DNA from: Macropodus opercularis
Taxonomy: Eukaryota; Chordata; Actinopteri; Anabantiformes; Osphronemidae
Direction of reading: 5' to 3'
Assembly: GCA_030770545.1 (NCBI GenBank)
Contig: JAUCMP010000029.1
Coordinates: 1,116,001 to 1,180,000 of the forward strand
Length of the DNA: 64,000 nucleotides
The notes beneath the pieces were generated by a model. It did no database searches. It worked only from the letters and a program-made list of their open reading frames with translations, and was not told the origin of the DNA. The position numbers and the translations under genes are program-made. Below, one piece after another: positions 25,861-40,431 of this stretch (positions within the stretch are counted from its first letter, which is position 1; each line of letters begins with the position of its first letter).

Positions 25861-28800
25861 GCTTACAGCACCTGGTATTTCCAGGCGGTCTCCCGTCCAA
25901 GTACTAGCCAGGCCCTACCTTGTTTGGCTTCTGAGTTCGAATGAGATCGGGCACGTTGAAGGTGGTATGGCCGTAAGCGAGAAATTGTTACCTCATTACG
26001 TCATTTGAAGGTGACAACACGTCAGAATGTCATGACAGTCACGACTGTTACTTCATTAAAGGTCATCTGTGTAACCAATATGGAGAATCACCAAATGTTG
26101 CGTTGAAAAATAACAGAAAAGGCTTACAGCAACTGCTATTCCCAGTCGGTCTTCCGTCCAAGTACTAGCCAGGCCCTACCTTGCTTGGCTTCCGAGTTCG
26201 AATGAGATCGGGCACATTGAAGGTGGTATGGCCGTAAGCGACAAACCTGTACCGCATTATATCTCTTGAAGGCGACTATATGTCAGACTGTCACAACTAT
26301 CTGCTCATCAAGGACATCTGTGTAACCAAAATGGAGAATCACCCAATGTTGCGTTTAAAGAGAAAAGAAAAGGCTTACAGCACCTGGTATTCCCAGGCGG
26401 TCTCCCGTCCAAGTACTAGCCAGGCCCTACCTTGCTTGGGTTCCGAGGTCGAATGAGATCGGGCACGTTGAAGGTGGTATGGCCGTAAGCGAGAAATTGT
26501 TACCTCATTACGTCATTTGAAGGCGACAACACGTCAGAATGTCACAATTATCTGCTCATCAAGGACATATGTGTAACCAAGATGGAGAATCACCCAATGT
26601 TGCGTTGAAAGAGAAAAGAAAAGGCTTACAGCACCTGGAATTCCCAGGCGGTCTCCCGTCCAAGTACTAGTCAGGCCCTACCTTGTTTGGCTTCTGAGGT
26701 CGAATGAGATCGGGCACGTTGAAGGTGGTATGGCCATAAGCGACAAACCTGTACCACATTATATCTTTTGAAGGTGACTATATGTCAGACTGTCACAACT
26801 ATCTGCTCATCAATGACATATGTGTAACCAAGATGGAGAATCACCCAATGTTGCATTGAAAGAGAAAAGAAAAGGCTTACAGCACCTGGTATTCCCAGGC
26901 GGTCTCCCGTCCAAGTACTAGTCAGGCCCTACCTTGTTTGGCTTCTGAGGTCGAATGAGATCGGGCACGTTGAAGGTGGTATGGCCGTAAGCGAGAAATT
27001 GTTACCTCATTACGTCATTTGAAGGCGACAACACGTCAGAATGTCATGACAGTCACGACTGTTACCTCATCAATGTCATCTGTGTAACCAAGATGGAGAA
27101 TCACCCAATAATGCGTTGAAAGAGAAAAGAAAAGGCTTACAGCACCTGGTATTCCCAGGCGGTCTCCCGTCCAAGTACTAGCCAGGCCCTACCTTGCTTG
27201 GCTTCCGAGGTCGAATGAGATCAGGCACGTTGAAGGTGGTATGGCCGTAAGCGAGAAATTGTTACCTTATTATGTCTTTTGAAGGCGACTATATGTCAGA
27301 CTGTCACAACTATCTGCTCATCAAGGAAATATGTGTAACCAAGATGGAGAATCACCCAATGTTGCATTGAAAGAGAAAAGAAAAGGCTTACAGCACCTGG
27401 TATTCCCAGGCGGTCTCCCGTCCAAGTACTAGTCAGGCCCTACCTTGTTTGGCTTCTGAGGTCGAATGAGATCGGGCACGTTGAAGGTGGTATGGCCGTA
27501 AGCGACAAGTTGTTACCTCAATATGTCTTTTGAAGGCGACAACACGTCAGAATGTCATCACAGTCACGACTGTTACCTCATCAAGGTCTTCTGTGTAACC
27601 AATATGGAGAATCACCAAATGTTGCGTTGAAAAATAACAGAAAAGGCTTACAGCACCTGGTATTCCCAGGCGGTCTCCCGTCCAAGTACTAGCCAGGCCC
27701 TACTTTGCTTGGCTTCCGAGTTCAAATGAGATCGGGCACGTTGAAGGTGGTATGGCCGTAAGCGACAAACCTGTACCACATTATATCTTTTGAAGGTGAC
27801 TATATGTCAGACTGTCACAACTATCTGCTCATCAAGGAAATATGTGTAACCAAGATGGAGAATCACCCAATGTTGTGTTGAAAGAGAAAAGAAAAGGCTT
27901 ACAGCACCTGGTATTGCCAGGCGGTCTCCCGTCCAAGTACTAGCCAGGCCCTACCTTGCTTGGCTTCCTAGGTCGAATGAGATCGGGCACGTTGAAGGTG
28001 GTATGGCCGTAAGCAACAAATTGTTACCTCAATATGTCTTTTGAAGGCGACAACACGTCAGAATGTCATGACAGTCACGACTGTTACCTCATCAATGTCA
28101 TCTGTGTAACCAAGATGGAGAATCACCCAATGTTGCGTTGAAAGAGAAAAGAAAAGGCTTACAGCACCTGGTATTCCCAGGCGGTCTCCCGTCCAAGTAC
28201 TAGCCAGGCCCTACCTTGCTTGGCTTCCGAGGTCGAATGAGATCAGGCACGTTGAAGGTGGTATGGCCGTAAGCAAGTAATTGTTACCTCATTACGTCAT
28301 TTGAAGGCGACAACACGTCAGAATGTCATGACAGTCACAACTGTTACCTCATCAAGGTCATCTGCGTTACTAAAAAGGAGAATCACCTAATGTTGCGTTG
28401 AAAAATAACAGAAAAGGCTTACAGCACCTGGTATTCCCAGGCAGTCTCCCGTCCAAGTACTAGCCAGGCCCTACCTTGCTTTGCTTCCGAGTTCGAATGA
28501 GATTGGGCACGTTGAAGGTGGTATGGCCATAAGCGACAAACCTGTACCACATTATATCTTTTGAAGGTGACTATATGTCAGACTGTCACAACTATCTGCT
28601 CATCAATGACATATGTGTAACCAAGATGGAGAATCACCCAATGTTGCATTGAAAGAGAAAAGAAAAGGCTTACAGCACCTGGTATTCCCAGGCGGTCTCC
28701 CGTCCAAGTACTAGCCAGGCCCTACCTTGCTTGGCTTCCGAGGTCGAATGAGATCGGGCACGTTGAAGGTGGTATGGCCGTAAGCGACAAGTTGTTACCT

Positions 28801-31800
28801 CAATATGTCTTTTGAAGGCGACAACACGTCAGAATGTCATCACAGTCACGACTGTTACCTCATCAAGGTCATCTGTGTAACCAATATGGAGAATCACCAA
28901 ATGTTGCGTTGAAAAATAACAGAAAAGGCTTACAGTACCTGGTATTCCCAGGCGGTCTCCCGTCCAAGTACTAGCCAGGCCCTACCTTGCTTGGCGTCCG
29001 AGTTCGAATGAGATCGGGCACGTTGAAGGTGGTATGGCCATAAGCGACAAACCTGTACCACATTATATCTTTTGAAGGTGACTATATGTCAGACTGTCAC
29101 AACTATCTGCTCATCAATGACATATGTGTAACCAAGATGGAGAATCACCCAATGTTGCGTTGAAAGAGAAAAGAAAAGGCTTACAGCACCTGGTATTCCC
29201 AGGCGGTCTCCCGTCCAAGTACTAGCCAGGCCCTACCTTGCTTGGCTTCCGAGTTCGAATGAGATTGGGCACGTTGAAGGTGGTATGGCCGTAAGCAAGT
29301 AATTGTTACCTCATTACGTCATTTGAAGGCGAAAACACGTCAGAATGTCATGACAGTCACAACTGTTACCTCATCAAGGTCATCTGCGTTACTAAAAAGG
29401 AGAATCACCTAATGTTGCGTTGAAAAATAACAGAAAAGGCTTACAGCACCTGGTATTCCCAGGCAGTCTCCCGTCCAAGTACTAGCCAGGCCCTACCTTG
29501 CTTTGCTTCCGAGTTCGAATGAGATTGGGCACGTTGAAGGTGGTATGGCCATAAGCGACAAACCTGTACCACATTATATCTTTTGAAGGTGACTATATGT
29601 CAGACTGTCACAACTATCTGCTCATCAATGACATATGTGTAACCAAGATGGAGAATCACCCAATGTTGCATTGAAAGAGAAAAGAAAAGGCTTACAGCAC
29701 CTGGTATTCCCAGGCGGTCTCCCGTCCAAGTACTAGCCAGGCCCTACCTTGCTTGGCTTCCGAGGTCGAATGAGATCGGGCACGTTGAAGGTGGTATGGC
29801 CGTAAGCGACAAGTTGTTACCTCAATATGTCTTTTGAAGGCGACAACACGTCAGAATGTCATCACAGTCACGACTGTTACCTCATCAAGGTCATCTGTGT
29901 AACCAATATGGAGAATCACCAAATGTTGCGTTGAAAAATAACAGAAAAGGCTTACAGTACCTGGTATTCCCAGGCGGTCTCCCGTCCAAGTACTAGCCAG
30001 GCCCTACCTTGCTTGGCGTCCGAGTTCGAATGAGATCGGGCACGTTGAAGGTGGTATGGCCGTAAGCGACAAGTTGTTACCTCAATATGTCTTTTGAAGG
30101 CGACAACACGTCAGAATGTCATCACAGTCACGACTGTTACCTCATCAAGGACATATGTGTAACCAAGATGGAGAATCAGCCAATGTTGTGTTGAAAGAGA
30201 AAAGAAGAGGCTTACAGCACCTAGTATTCCCAGGCGGTCTCCCGTCCAAGTACTAGTCAGGCCCTACCTTGTTTGGCTTCTGAGGTCGAATGAGATCGGG
30301 CACGTTGAAGGTGGTATGGCCGTAAGCGAGAAATTGTTACCTCATTACGTCATTTGAAGGCGACAACACGTCAGAATGTCATGACAGTCACGACTGTTAC
30401 CTCATCAATGTCATCTGTGTAACCAAGATGGAGAATCACCCAATGTTGCGTTGAAAGAGAAAAGAAAAGGCTTACAGCACCTGGTATTCCCAGGCGGTCT
30501 AACGTCCAAGTACTAGCCAGGCCCTACCTTGCTTGGCTTCCGAGTTCGAATGAGATCGGGCACGTTGAAGGTGGTATGGCCATAAGCGACAAACCTGTAC
30601 CACATTATATCTTTTGAAGGTGACTATATGTCAGACTGTCACAACTATCTGCTCATCAAGGACATATGTGTAACCAAGATGGAGAATCACCCAATGTTGC
30701 ATTTAAAGAGAAAAGAAAAGGCTTACAGCACCTGGTAATCCCAGGCGGTCTCCCGTCCAAGTACTAGCCAGGCCCTACCTTGCTTGGCTTCCGAGTTCGA
30801 ATGAGATCGGGCACGTTGAAGGTGGTATGGCCGTAAGCGACAAAACTGTACCACATTATATCTTTTGAAGGCGACTATATGTCAGACTGTCACTACTATC
30901 TGCTCATCAAGGACATATGTGTAACCAAGATGGAGAATCACCCAATGTTGCGTTGAAAGAGAAAAGAAAAGGCTTACAGCACCTGGTATTCCCAGGCGGT
31001 CTCCCGTCCAAGTACTAAGCAGGCCCTACCTTGCTTGGCTTCCGAGTTCGAATGAGATCGGGCACGTTGAAGGTGGTATGGCCATAAGCGACAAACCTGT
31101 ACCACATTATATCTTTTGAAGGTGACTATATGTCAGACTGTCACAACTATCTGCTCATCAATGACATATGTGTAACCAAGATGGAGAATCACCCAATGTT
31201 GCGTTGAAAGAGAAAAGAAAAGGCTTACAGCACCTGGTATTCCCAGGCGGTCTCCCGTCCAAGTACTAGCCAGGCCCTACCTTGCTTGGCTTCCGAGTTC
31301 GAATGAGATTGGGCACGTTGAAGGTGGTATGGCCGTAAGCAAGTAATTGTTACCTCATTACGTCATTTGAAGGCGAAAACACGTCAGAATGTCATGACAG
31401 TCACAACTGTTACCTCATCAAGGTCATCTGCGTTACTAAAAAGGAGAATCACCTAATGTTGCGTTGAAAAATAACAGAAAAGGCTTACAGCACCTGGTAT
31501 TCCCAGGCAGTCTCCCGACCAAGTACTAGCCAGGCCCTACCTTGCTTGGCTTCCGAGTTCGAATGAGATCGGGCACATTGAAGGTGGTATGGCCGTAAGC
31601 GAGAAATTGTTACCTTATTATGTCTTTTGAAGGCGACTATATGTCAGACTGTCACAACTATCTGCTCATCAAGGACATATGTGTAACCAAGATGGAGAAT
31701 CACCCAATGTTGCATTTAAAGAGAAAAGAAAAGGCTTACAGCACCTGGTAATCCCAGGCGGTCTCCCGTCCAAGTACTAGCCAGGCCCTACCTTGATTGG

Positions 31801-31851
31801 CTTCCGAGGTCGAATGAGATCGGGCACGTTGAAGGTGGTATGGCCGTAAGC
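25861..31851 (-). rRNA. 5S rRNA array, block 8: 24-gene module with local duplication
   Basis: Complete genes with lowest bases at 25861, 26122, 26373, 26624, 26875, 27135, 27386, 27646, 27897, 28157, 28417, 28668, 28928, 29179, 29439, 29690, 29950, 30210, 30470, 30721, 30972, 31223, 31483 and 31734. From 28417 a four-unit block is repeated 1,022 bp later; both copies carry CTTGCTTTGCTTCC (28417, 29439) and the unusual ACAGTACC (28928, 29950). The gene at 30210 has its first terminator run broken (AGAAGAGG on the plus strand). Confidence 0.96.
28417..30460 (-). repeat. Four-unit tandem duplication (2 x 1,022 bp)
   Basis: Units at 28417, 28668, 28928 and 29179 correspond to 29439, 29690, 29950 and 30210. 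Shared rare variants are TTGCTTTGCTTCC and ACAGTACCTGG with TTGGCGTCCGAG. The last pair diverges in the spacer, marking the edge of the duplication. In the 5,111-bp modules downstream only one copy of this block remains. Confidence 0.8.
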
Positions 31852-34800
31852 GAGAAATTGTTACCTCATTACGTCATTTGAAGGCGACAACACGTCAGAA
31901 TGTCATGACAGTCACGACTGTTACCTCATCAATGTCATCTGTGTAACCAAGATGGAGAATCACCCAATGTTGCGTTGAAAGAGAAAAGAAAAGGCTTACA
32001 GCACCTGGTATTTCCAGGCGGTCTCCCGTCCAAGTACTAGCCAGGCCCTACCTTGTTTGGCTTCTGAGTTCGAATGAGATCGGGCACGTTGAAGGTGGTA
32101 TGGCCGTAAGCGAGAAATTGTTACCTCATTACGTCATTTGAAGGTGACAACACGTCAGAATGTCATGACAGTCACGACTGTTACTTCATTAAAGGTCATC
32201 TGTGTAACCAATATGGAGAATCACCAAATGTTGCGTTGAAAAATAACAGAAAAGGCTTACAGCAACTGCTATTCCCAGTCGGTCTTCCGTCCAAGTACTA
32301 GCCAGGCCCTACCTTGCTTGGCTTCCGAGTTCGAATGAGATCGGGCACATTGAAGGTGGTATGGCCGTAAGCGACAAACCTGTACCGCATTATATCTCTT
32401 GAAGGCGACTATATGTCAGACTGTCACAACTATCTGCTCATCAAGGACATCTGTGTAACCAAAATGGAGAATCACCCAATGTTGCGTTTAAAGAGAAAAG
32501 AAAAGGCTTACAGCACCTGGTATTCCCAGGCGGTCTCCCGTCCAAGTACTAGCCAGGCCCTACCTTGCTTGGGTTCCGAGGTCGAATGAGATCGGGCACG
32601 TTGAAGGTGGTATGGCCGTAAGCGAGAAATTGTTACCTCATTACGTCATTTGAAGGCGACAACACGTCAGAATGTCACAATTATCTGCTCATCAAGGACA
32701 TATGTGTAACCAAGATGGAGAATCACCCAATGTTGCGTTGAAAGAGAAAAGAAAAGGCTTACAGCACCTGGAATTCCCAGGCGGTCTCCCGTCCAAGTAC
32801 TAGTCAGGCCCTACCTTGTTTGGCTTCTGAGGTCGAATGAGATCGGGCACGTTGAAGGTGGTATGGCCATAAGCGACAAACCTGTACCACATTATATCTT
32901 TTGAAGGTGACTATATGTCAGACTGTCACAACTATCTGCTCATCAATGACATATGTGTAACCAAGATGGAGAATCACCCAATGTTGCATTGAAAGAGAAA
33001 AGAAAAGGCTTACAGCACCTGGTATTCCCAGGCGGTCTCCCGTCCAAGTACTAGTCAGGCCCTACCTTGTTTGGCTTCTGAGGTCGAATGAGATCGGGCA
33101 CGTTGAAGGTGGTATGGCCGTAAGCGAGAAATTGTTACCTCATTACGTCATTTGAAGGCGACAACACGTCAGAATGTCATGACAGTCACGACTGTTACCT
33201 CATCAATGTCATCTGTGTAACCAAGATGGAGAATCACCCAATAATGCGTTGAAAGAGAAAAGAAAAGGCTTACAGCACCTGGTATTCCCAGGCGGTCTCC
33301 CGTCCAAGTACTAGCCAGGCCCTACCTTGCTTGGCTTCCGAGGTCGAATGAGATCAGGCACGTTGAAGGTGGTATGGCCGTAAGCGAGAAATTGTTACCT
33401 TATTATGTCTTTTGAAGGCGACTATATGTCAGACTGTCACAACTATCTGCTCATCAAGGAAATATGTGTAACCAAGATGGAGAATCACCCAATGTTGCAT
33501 TGAAAGAGAAAAGAAAAGGCTTACAGCACCTGGTATTCCCAGGCGGTCTCCCGTCCAAGTACTAGTCAGGCCCTACCTTGTTTGGCTTCTGAGGTCGAAT
33601 GAGATCGGGCACGTTGAAGGTGGTATGGCCGTAAGCGACAAGTTGTTACCTCAATATGTCTTTTGAAGGCGACAACACGTCAGAATGTCATCACAGTCAC
33701 GACTGTTACCTCATCAAGGTCTTCTGTGTAACCAATATGGAGAATCACCAAATGTTGCGTTGAAAAATAACAGAAAAGGCTTACAGCACCTGGTATTCCC
33801 AGGCGGTCTCCCGTCCAAGTACTAGCCAGGCCCTACTTTGCTTGGCTTCCGAGTTCAAATGAGATCGGGCACGTTGAAGGTGGTATGGCCGTAAGCGACA
33901 AACCTGTACCACATTATATCTTTTGAAGGTGACTATATGTCAGACTGTCACAACTATCTGCTCATCAAGGAAATATGTGTAACCAAGATGGAGAATCACC
34001 CAATGTTGTGTTGAAAGAGAAAAGAAAAGGCTTACAGCACCTGGTATTGCCAGGCGGTCTCCCGTCCAAGTACTAGCCAGGCCCTACCTTGCTTGGCTTC
34101 CTAGGTCGAATGAGATCGGGCACGTTGAAGGTGGTATGGCCGTAAGCAACAAATTGTTACCTCAATATGTCTTTTGAAGGCGACAACACGTCAGAATGTC
34201 ATGACAGTCACGACTGTTACCTCATCAATGTCATCTGTGTAACCAAGATGGAGAATCACCCAATGTTGCGTTGAAAGAGAAAAGAAAAGGCTTACAGCAC
34301 CTGGTATTCCCAGGCGGTCTCCCGTCCAAGTACTAGCCAGGCCCTACCTTGCTTGGCTTCCGAGGTCGAATGAGATCAGGCACGTTGAAGGTGGTATGGC
34401 CGTAAGCAAGTAATTGTTACCTCATTACGTCATTTGAAGGCGACAACACGTCAGAATGTCATGACAGTCACAACTGTTACCTCATCAAGGTCATCTGCGT
34501 TACTAAAAAGGAGAATCACCTAATGTTGCGTTGAAAAATAACAGAAAAGGCTTACAGCACCTGGTATTCCCAGGCAGTCTCCCGTCCAAGTACTAGCCAG
34601 GCCCTACCTTGCTTTGCTTCCGAGTTCGAATGAGATTGGGCACGTTGAAGGTGGTATGGCCATAAGCGACAAACCTGTACCACATTATATCTTTTGAAGG
34701 TGACTATATGTCAGACTGTCACAACTATCTGCTCATCAATGACATATGTGTAACCAAGATGGAGAATCACCCAATGTTGCATTGAAAGAGAAAAGAAAAG

Positions 34801-37800
34801 GCTTACAGCACCTGGTATTCCCAGGCGGTCTCCCGTCCAAGTACTAGCCAGGCCCTACCTTGCTTGGCTTCCGAGGTCGAATGAGATCGGGCACGTTGAA
34901 GGTGGTATGGCCGTAAGCGACAAGTTGTTACCTCAATATGTCTTTTGAAGGCGACAACACGTCAGAATGTCATCACAGTCACGACTGTTACCTCATCAAG
35001 GTCATCTGTGTAACCAATATGGAGAATCACCAAATGTTGCGTTGAAAAATAACAGAAAAGGCTTACAGTACCTGGTATTCCCAGGCGGTCTCCCGTCCAA
35101 GTACTAGCCAGGCCCTACCTTGCTTGGCGTCCGAGTTCGAATGAGATCGGGCACGTTGAAGGTGGTATGGCCGTAAGCGAAAAGTTGTTACCTCAATATG
35201 TCTTTTGAAGGCGACAACACGTCAGAATGTCATCACAGTCACGACTGTTACCTCATCAAGGACATATGTGTAACCAAGATGGAGAATCAGCCAATGTTGT
35301 GTTGAAAGAGAAAAGAAGAGGCTTACAGCACCTAGTATTCCCAGGCGGTCTCCCGTCCAAGTACTAGTCAGGCCCTACCTTGTTTGGCTTCTGAGGTCGA
35401 ATGAGATCGGGCACGTTGAAGGTGGTATGGCCGTAAGCGAGAAATTGTTACCTCATTACGTCATTTGAAGGCGACAACACGTCAGAATGTCATGACAGTC
35501 ACGACTGTTACCTCATCAATGTCATCTGTGTAACCAAGATGGAGAATCACCCAATGTTGCGTTGAAAGAGAAAAGAAAAGGCTTACAGCACCTGGTATTC
35601 CCAGGCGGTCTAACGTCCAAGTACTAGCCAGGCCCTACCTTGCTTGGCTTCCGAGTTCGAATGAGATCGGGCACGTTGAAGGTGGTATGGCCATAAGCGA
35701 CAAACCTGTACCACATTATATCTTTTGAAGGTGACTATATGTCAGACTGTCACAACTATCTGCTCATCAAGGACATATGTGTAACCAAGATGGAGAATCA
35801 CCCAATGTTGCATTTAAAGAGAAAAGAAAAGGCTTACAGCACCTGGTAATCCCAGGCGGTCTCCCGTCCAAGTACTAGCCAGGCCCTACCTTGCTTGGCT
35901 TCCGAGTTCAAATGAGATCGGGCACGTTGAAGGTGGTATGGCCGTAAGCGACAAAACTGTACCACATTATATCTTTTGAAGGCGACTATATGTCAGACTG
36001 TCACTACTATCTGCTCATCAAGGACATATGTGTAACCAAGATGGAGAATCACCCAATGTTGCGTTGAAAGATAAAAGAAAAGGCTTACAGCACCTGGTAT
36101 TCCCAGGCGGTCTCCCGTCCAAGTACTAAGCAGGCCCTACCTTGCTTGGCTTCCGAGTTCGAATGAGATCGGGCACGTTGAAGGTGGTATGGCCATAAGC
36201 GACAAACCTGTACCACATTATATCTTTTGAAGGTGACTATATGTCAGACTGTCACAACTATCTGCTCATCAATGACATATGTGTAACCAAGATGGAGAAT
36301 CACCCAATGTTGCGTTGAAAGAGAAAAGAAAAGGCTTACAGCACCTGGTATTCCCAGGCGGTCTCCCGTCCAAGTACTAGCCAGGCCCTACCTTGCTTGG
36401 CTTCCGAGTTCGAATGAGATTGGGCACGTTGAAGGTGGTATGGCCGTAAGCAAGTAATTGTTACCTCATTACGTCATTTGAAGGCGAAAACACGTCAGAA
36501 TGTCATGACAGTCACAACTGTTACCTCATCAAGGTCATCTGCGTTACTAAAAAGGAGAATCACCTAATGTTGCGTTGAAAAATAACAGAAAAGGCTTACA
36601 GCACCTGGTATTCCCAGGCAGTCTCCCGACCAAGTACTAGCCAGGCCCTACCTTGCTTGGCTTCCGAGTTCGAATGAGATCGGGCACATTGAAGGTGGTA
36701 TGGCCGTAAGCGAGAAATTGTTACCTTATTATGTCTTTTGAAGGCGACTATATGTCAGACTGTCACAACTATCTGCTCATCAAGGACATATGTGTAACCA
36801 AGATGGAGAATCACCCAATGTTGCATTTAAAGAGAAAAGAAAAGGCTTACAGCACCTGGTAATCCCAGGCGGTCTCCCGTCCAAGTACTAGCCAGGCCCT
36901 ACCTTGATTGGCTTCCGAGGTCGAATGAGATCGGGCACGTTGAAGGTGGTATGGCCGTAAGCGAGAAATTGTTACCTCATTACGTCATTTGAAGGCGACA
37001 ACACGTCAGAATGTCATGACAGTCACGACTGTTACCTCATCAATGTCATCTGTGTAACCAAGATGGAGAATCACCCAATGTTGCGTTGAAAGAGAAAAGA
37101 AAAGGCTTACAGCACCTGGTATTTCCAGGCGGTCTCCCGTCCAAGTACTAGCCAGGCCCTACCTTGTTTGGCTTCTGAGTTCGAATGAGATCGGGCACGT
37201 TGAAGGTGGTATGGCCGTAAGCGAGAAATTGTTACCTCATTACGTCATTTGAAGGTGACAACACGTCAGAATGTCATGACAGTCACGACTGTTACTTCAT
37301 TAAAGGTCATCTGTGTAACCAATATGGAGAATCACCAAATGTTGCGTTGAAAAATAACAGAAAAGGCTTACAGCAACTGCTATTCCCAGTCGGTCTTCCG
37401 TCCAAGTACTAGCCAGGCCCTACCTTGCTTGGCTTCCGAGTTCGAATGAGATCGGGCACATTGAAGGTGGTATGGCCGTAAGCGACAAACCTGTACCGCA
37501 TTATATCTCTTGAAGGCGACTATATGTCAGACTGTCACAACTATCTGCTCATCAAGGACATCTGTGTAACCAAAATGGAGAATCACCCAATGTTGCGTTT
37601 AAAGAGAAAAGAAAAGGCTTACAGCACCTGGTATTCCCAGGCGGTCTCCCGTCCAAGTACTAGCCAGGCCCTACCTTGCTTGGGTTCCGAGGTCGAATGA
37701 GATCGGGCACGTTGAAGGTGGTATGGCCGTAAGCGAGAAATTGTTACCTCATTACGTCATTTGAAGGCGACAACACGTCAGAATGTCACAATTATCTGCT

Positions 37801-40431
37801 CATCAAGGACATATGTGTAACCAAGATGGAGAATCACCCAATGTTGCGTTGAAAGAGAAAAGAAAAGGCTTACAGCACCTGGAATTCCCAGGCGGTCTCC
37901 CGTCCAAGTACTAGTCAGGCCCTACCTTGTTTGGCTTCTGAGGTCGAATGAGATCGGGCACGTTGAAGGTGGTATGGCCATAAGCGACAAACCTGTACCA
38001 CATTATATCTTTTGAAGGTGACTATATGTCAGACTGTCACAACTATCTGCTCATCAATGACATATGTGTAACCAAGATGGAGAATCACCCAATGTTGCAT
38101 TGAAAGAGAAAAGAAAAGGCTTACAGCACCTGGTATTCCCAGGCGGTCTCCCGTCCAAGTACTAGTCAGGCCCTACCTTGTTTGGCTTCTGAGGTCGAAT
38201 GAGATCGGGCACGTTGAAGGTGGTATGGCCGTAAGCGAGAAATTGTGACCTCATTACGTCATTTGAAGGCGACAACACGTCAGAATGTCATGACAGTCAC
38301 GACTGTTACCTCATCAATGTCATCTGTGTAACCAAGATGGAGAATCACCCAATGTTGCGTTGAAAGAGAAAAGAAAAGGCTTACAGCACCTGGTATTCCC
38401 AGGCGGTCTCCCGTCCAAGTACTAGCCAGGCCCTACCTTGCTTGGCTTCCGAGGTCGAATGAGATCAGGCACGTTGAAGGTGGTATGGCCGTAAGCGAGA
38501 AATTGTTACCTTATTATGTCTTTTGAAGGCGACTATATGTCAGACTGTCACAACTATCTGCTCATCAAGGAAATATGTGTAACCAAGATGGAGAATCACC
38601 CAATGTTGCATTGAAAGAGAAAAGAAAAGGCTTACAGCACCTGGTATTCCCAGGCGGTCTCCCGTCCAAGTACTAGTCAGGCCCTACCTTGTTTGGCTTC
38701 TGAGGTCGAATGAGATCGGGCACGTTGAAGGTGGTATGGCCGTAAGCGACAAGTTGTTACCTCAATATGTCTTTTGAAGGCGACAACACGTCAGAATGTC
38801 ATCACAGTCACGACTGTTACCTCATCAAGGTCTTCTGTGTAACCAATATGGAGAATCACCAAATGTTGCGTTGAAAAATAACAGAAAAGGCTTACAGCAC
38901 CTGGTATTCCCAGGCGGTCTCCCGTCCAAGTACTAGCCAGGCCCTACTTTGCTTGGCTTCCGAGTTCAAATGAGATCGGGCACGTTGAAGGTGGTATGGC
39001 CGTAAGCGACAAACCTGTACCACATTATATCTTTTGAAGGTGACTATATGTCAGACTGTCACAACTATCTGCTCATCAAGGAAATATGTGTAACCAAGAT
39101 GGAGAATCACCCAATGTTGTGTTGAAAGAGAAAAGAAAAGGCTTACAGCACCTGGTATTGCCAGGCGGTCTCCCGTCCAAGTACTAGCCAGGCCCTACCT
39201 TGCTTGGCTTCCTAGGTCGAATGAGATCGGGCACGTTGAAGGTGGTATGGCCGTAAGCAACAAATTGTTACCTCAATATGTCTTTTGAAGGCGACAACAC
39301 GTCAGAATGTCATGACAGTCACGACTGTTACCTCATCAATGTCATCTGTGTAACCAAGATGGAGAATCACCCAATGTTGCGTTGAAAGAGAAAAGAAAAG
39401 GCTTACAGCACCTGGTATTCCCAGGCGGTCTCCCGTCCAAGTACTAGCCAGGCCCTACCTTGCTTGGCTTCCGAGGTCGAATGAGATCAGGCACGTTGAA
39501 GGTGGTATGGCCGTAAGCAAGTAATTGTTACCTCATTACGTCATTTGAAGGCGACAACACGTCAGAATGTCATGACAGTCACAACTGTTACCTCATCAAG
39601 GTCATCTGCGTTACTAAAAAGGAGAATCACCTAATGTTGCGTTGAAAAATAACAGAAAAGGCTTACAGCACCTGGTATTCCCAGGCAGTCTCCCGTCCAA
39701 GTACTAGCCAGGCCCTACCTTGCTTTGCTTCCGAGTTCGAATGAGATTGGGCACGTTGAAGGTGGTATGGCCATAAGCGACAAACCTGTACCACATTATA
39801 TCTTTTGAAGGTGACTATATGTCAGACTGTCACAACTATCTGCTCATCAATGACATATGTGTAACCAAGATGGAGAATCACCCAATGTTGCATTGAAAGA
39901 GAAAAGAAAAGGCTTACAGCACCTGGTATTCCCAGGCGGTCTCCCGTCCAAGTACTAGCCAGGCCCTACCTTGCTTGGCTTCCGAGGTCGAATGAGATCG
40001 GGCACGTTGAAGGTGGTATGGCCGTAAGCGACAAGTTGTTACCTCAATATGTCTTTTGAAGGCGACAACACGTCAGAATGTCATCACAGTCACGACTGTT
40101 ACCTCATCAAGGTCATCTGTGTAACCAATATGGAGAATCACCAAATGTTGCGTTGAAAAATAACAGAAAAGGCTTACAGTACCTGGTATTCCCAGGCGGT
40201 CTCCCGTCCAAGTACTAGCCAGGCCCTACCTTGCTTGGCGTCCGAGTTCGAATGAGATCGGGCACGTTGAAGGTGGTATGGCCGTAAGCGACAAGTTGTT
40301 ACCTCAATATGTCTTTTGAAGGCGACAACACGTCAGAATGTCATCACAGTCACGACTGTTACCTCATCAAGGACATATGTGTAACCAAGATGGAGAATCA
40401 GCCAATGTTGTGTTGAAAGAGAAAAGAAAAG
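30210..40431 (-). repeat. Higher-order repeat: tandem 5,111-bp, 20-unit modules
   Basis: Units from 30210, 35321 and 40432 recur every 5,111 bp with the same order. Landmarks at that spacing include CTGCTATTCCCAGTC (32255, 37366) and TCTAACGTCC (30470, 35581, 40692). ACTAAGCAGG is at 30972 and 36083; its next copy is at 41454 because one extra unit (41194) is present in the third module. Confidence 0.9.
31994..36962 (-). rRNA. 5S rRNA array, block 9: 20-gene module
   Basis: Complete genes with lowest bases at 31994, 32255, 32506, 32757, 33008, 33268, 33519, 33779, 34030, 34290, 34550, 34801, 35061, 35321, 35581, 35832, 36083, 36334, 36594 and 36845. Module length is 5,111 bp and the order repeats in block 10. 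It resembles block 8 with the four-unit local duplication collapsed. Compared with block 8, the gene at 35832 has gained an AGTTCAAATG variant. Confidence 0.96.
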
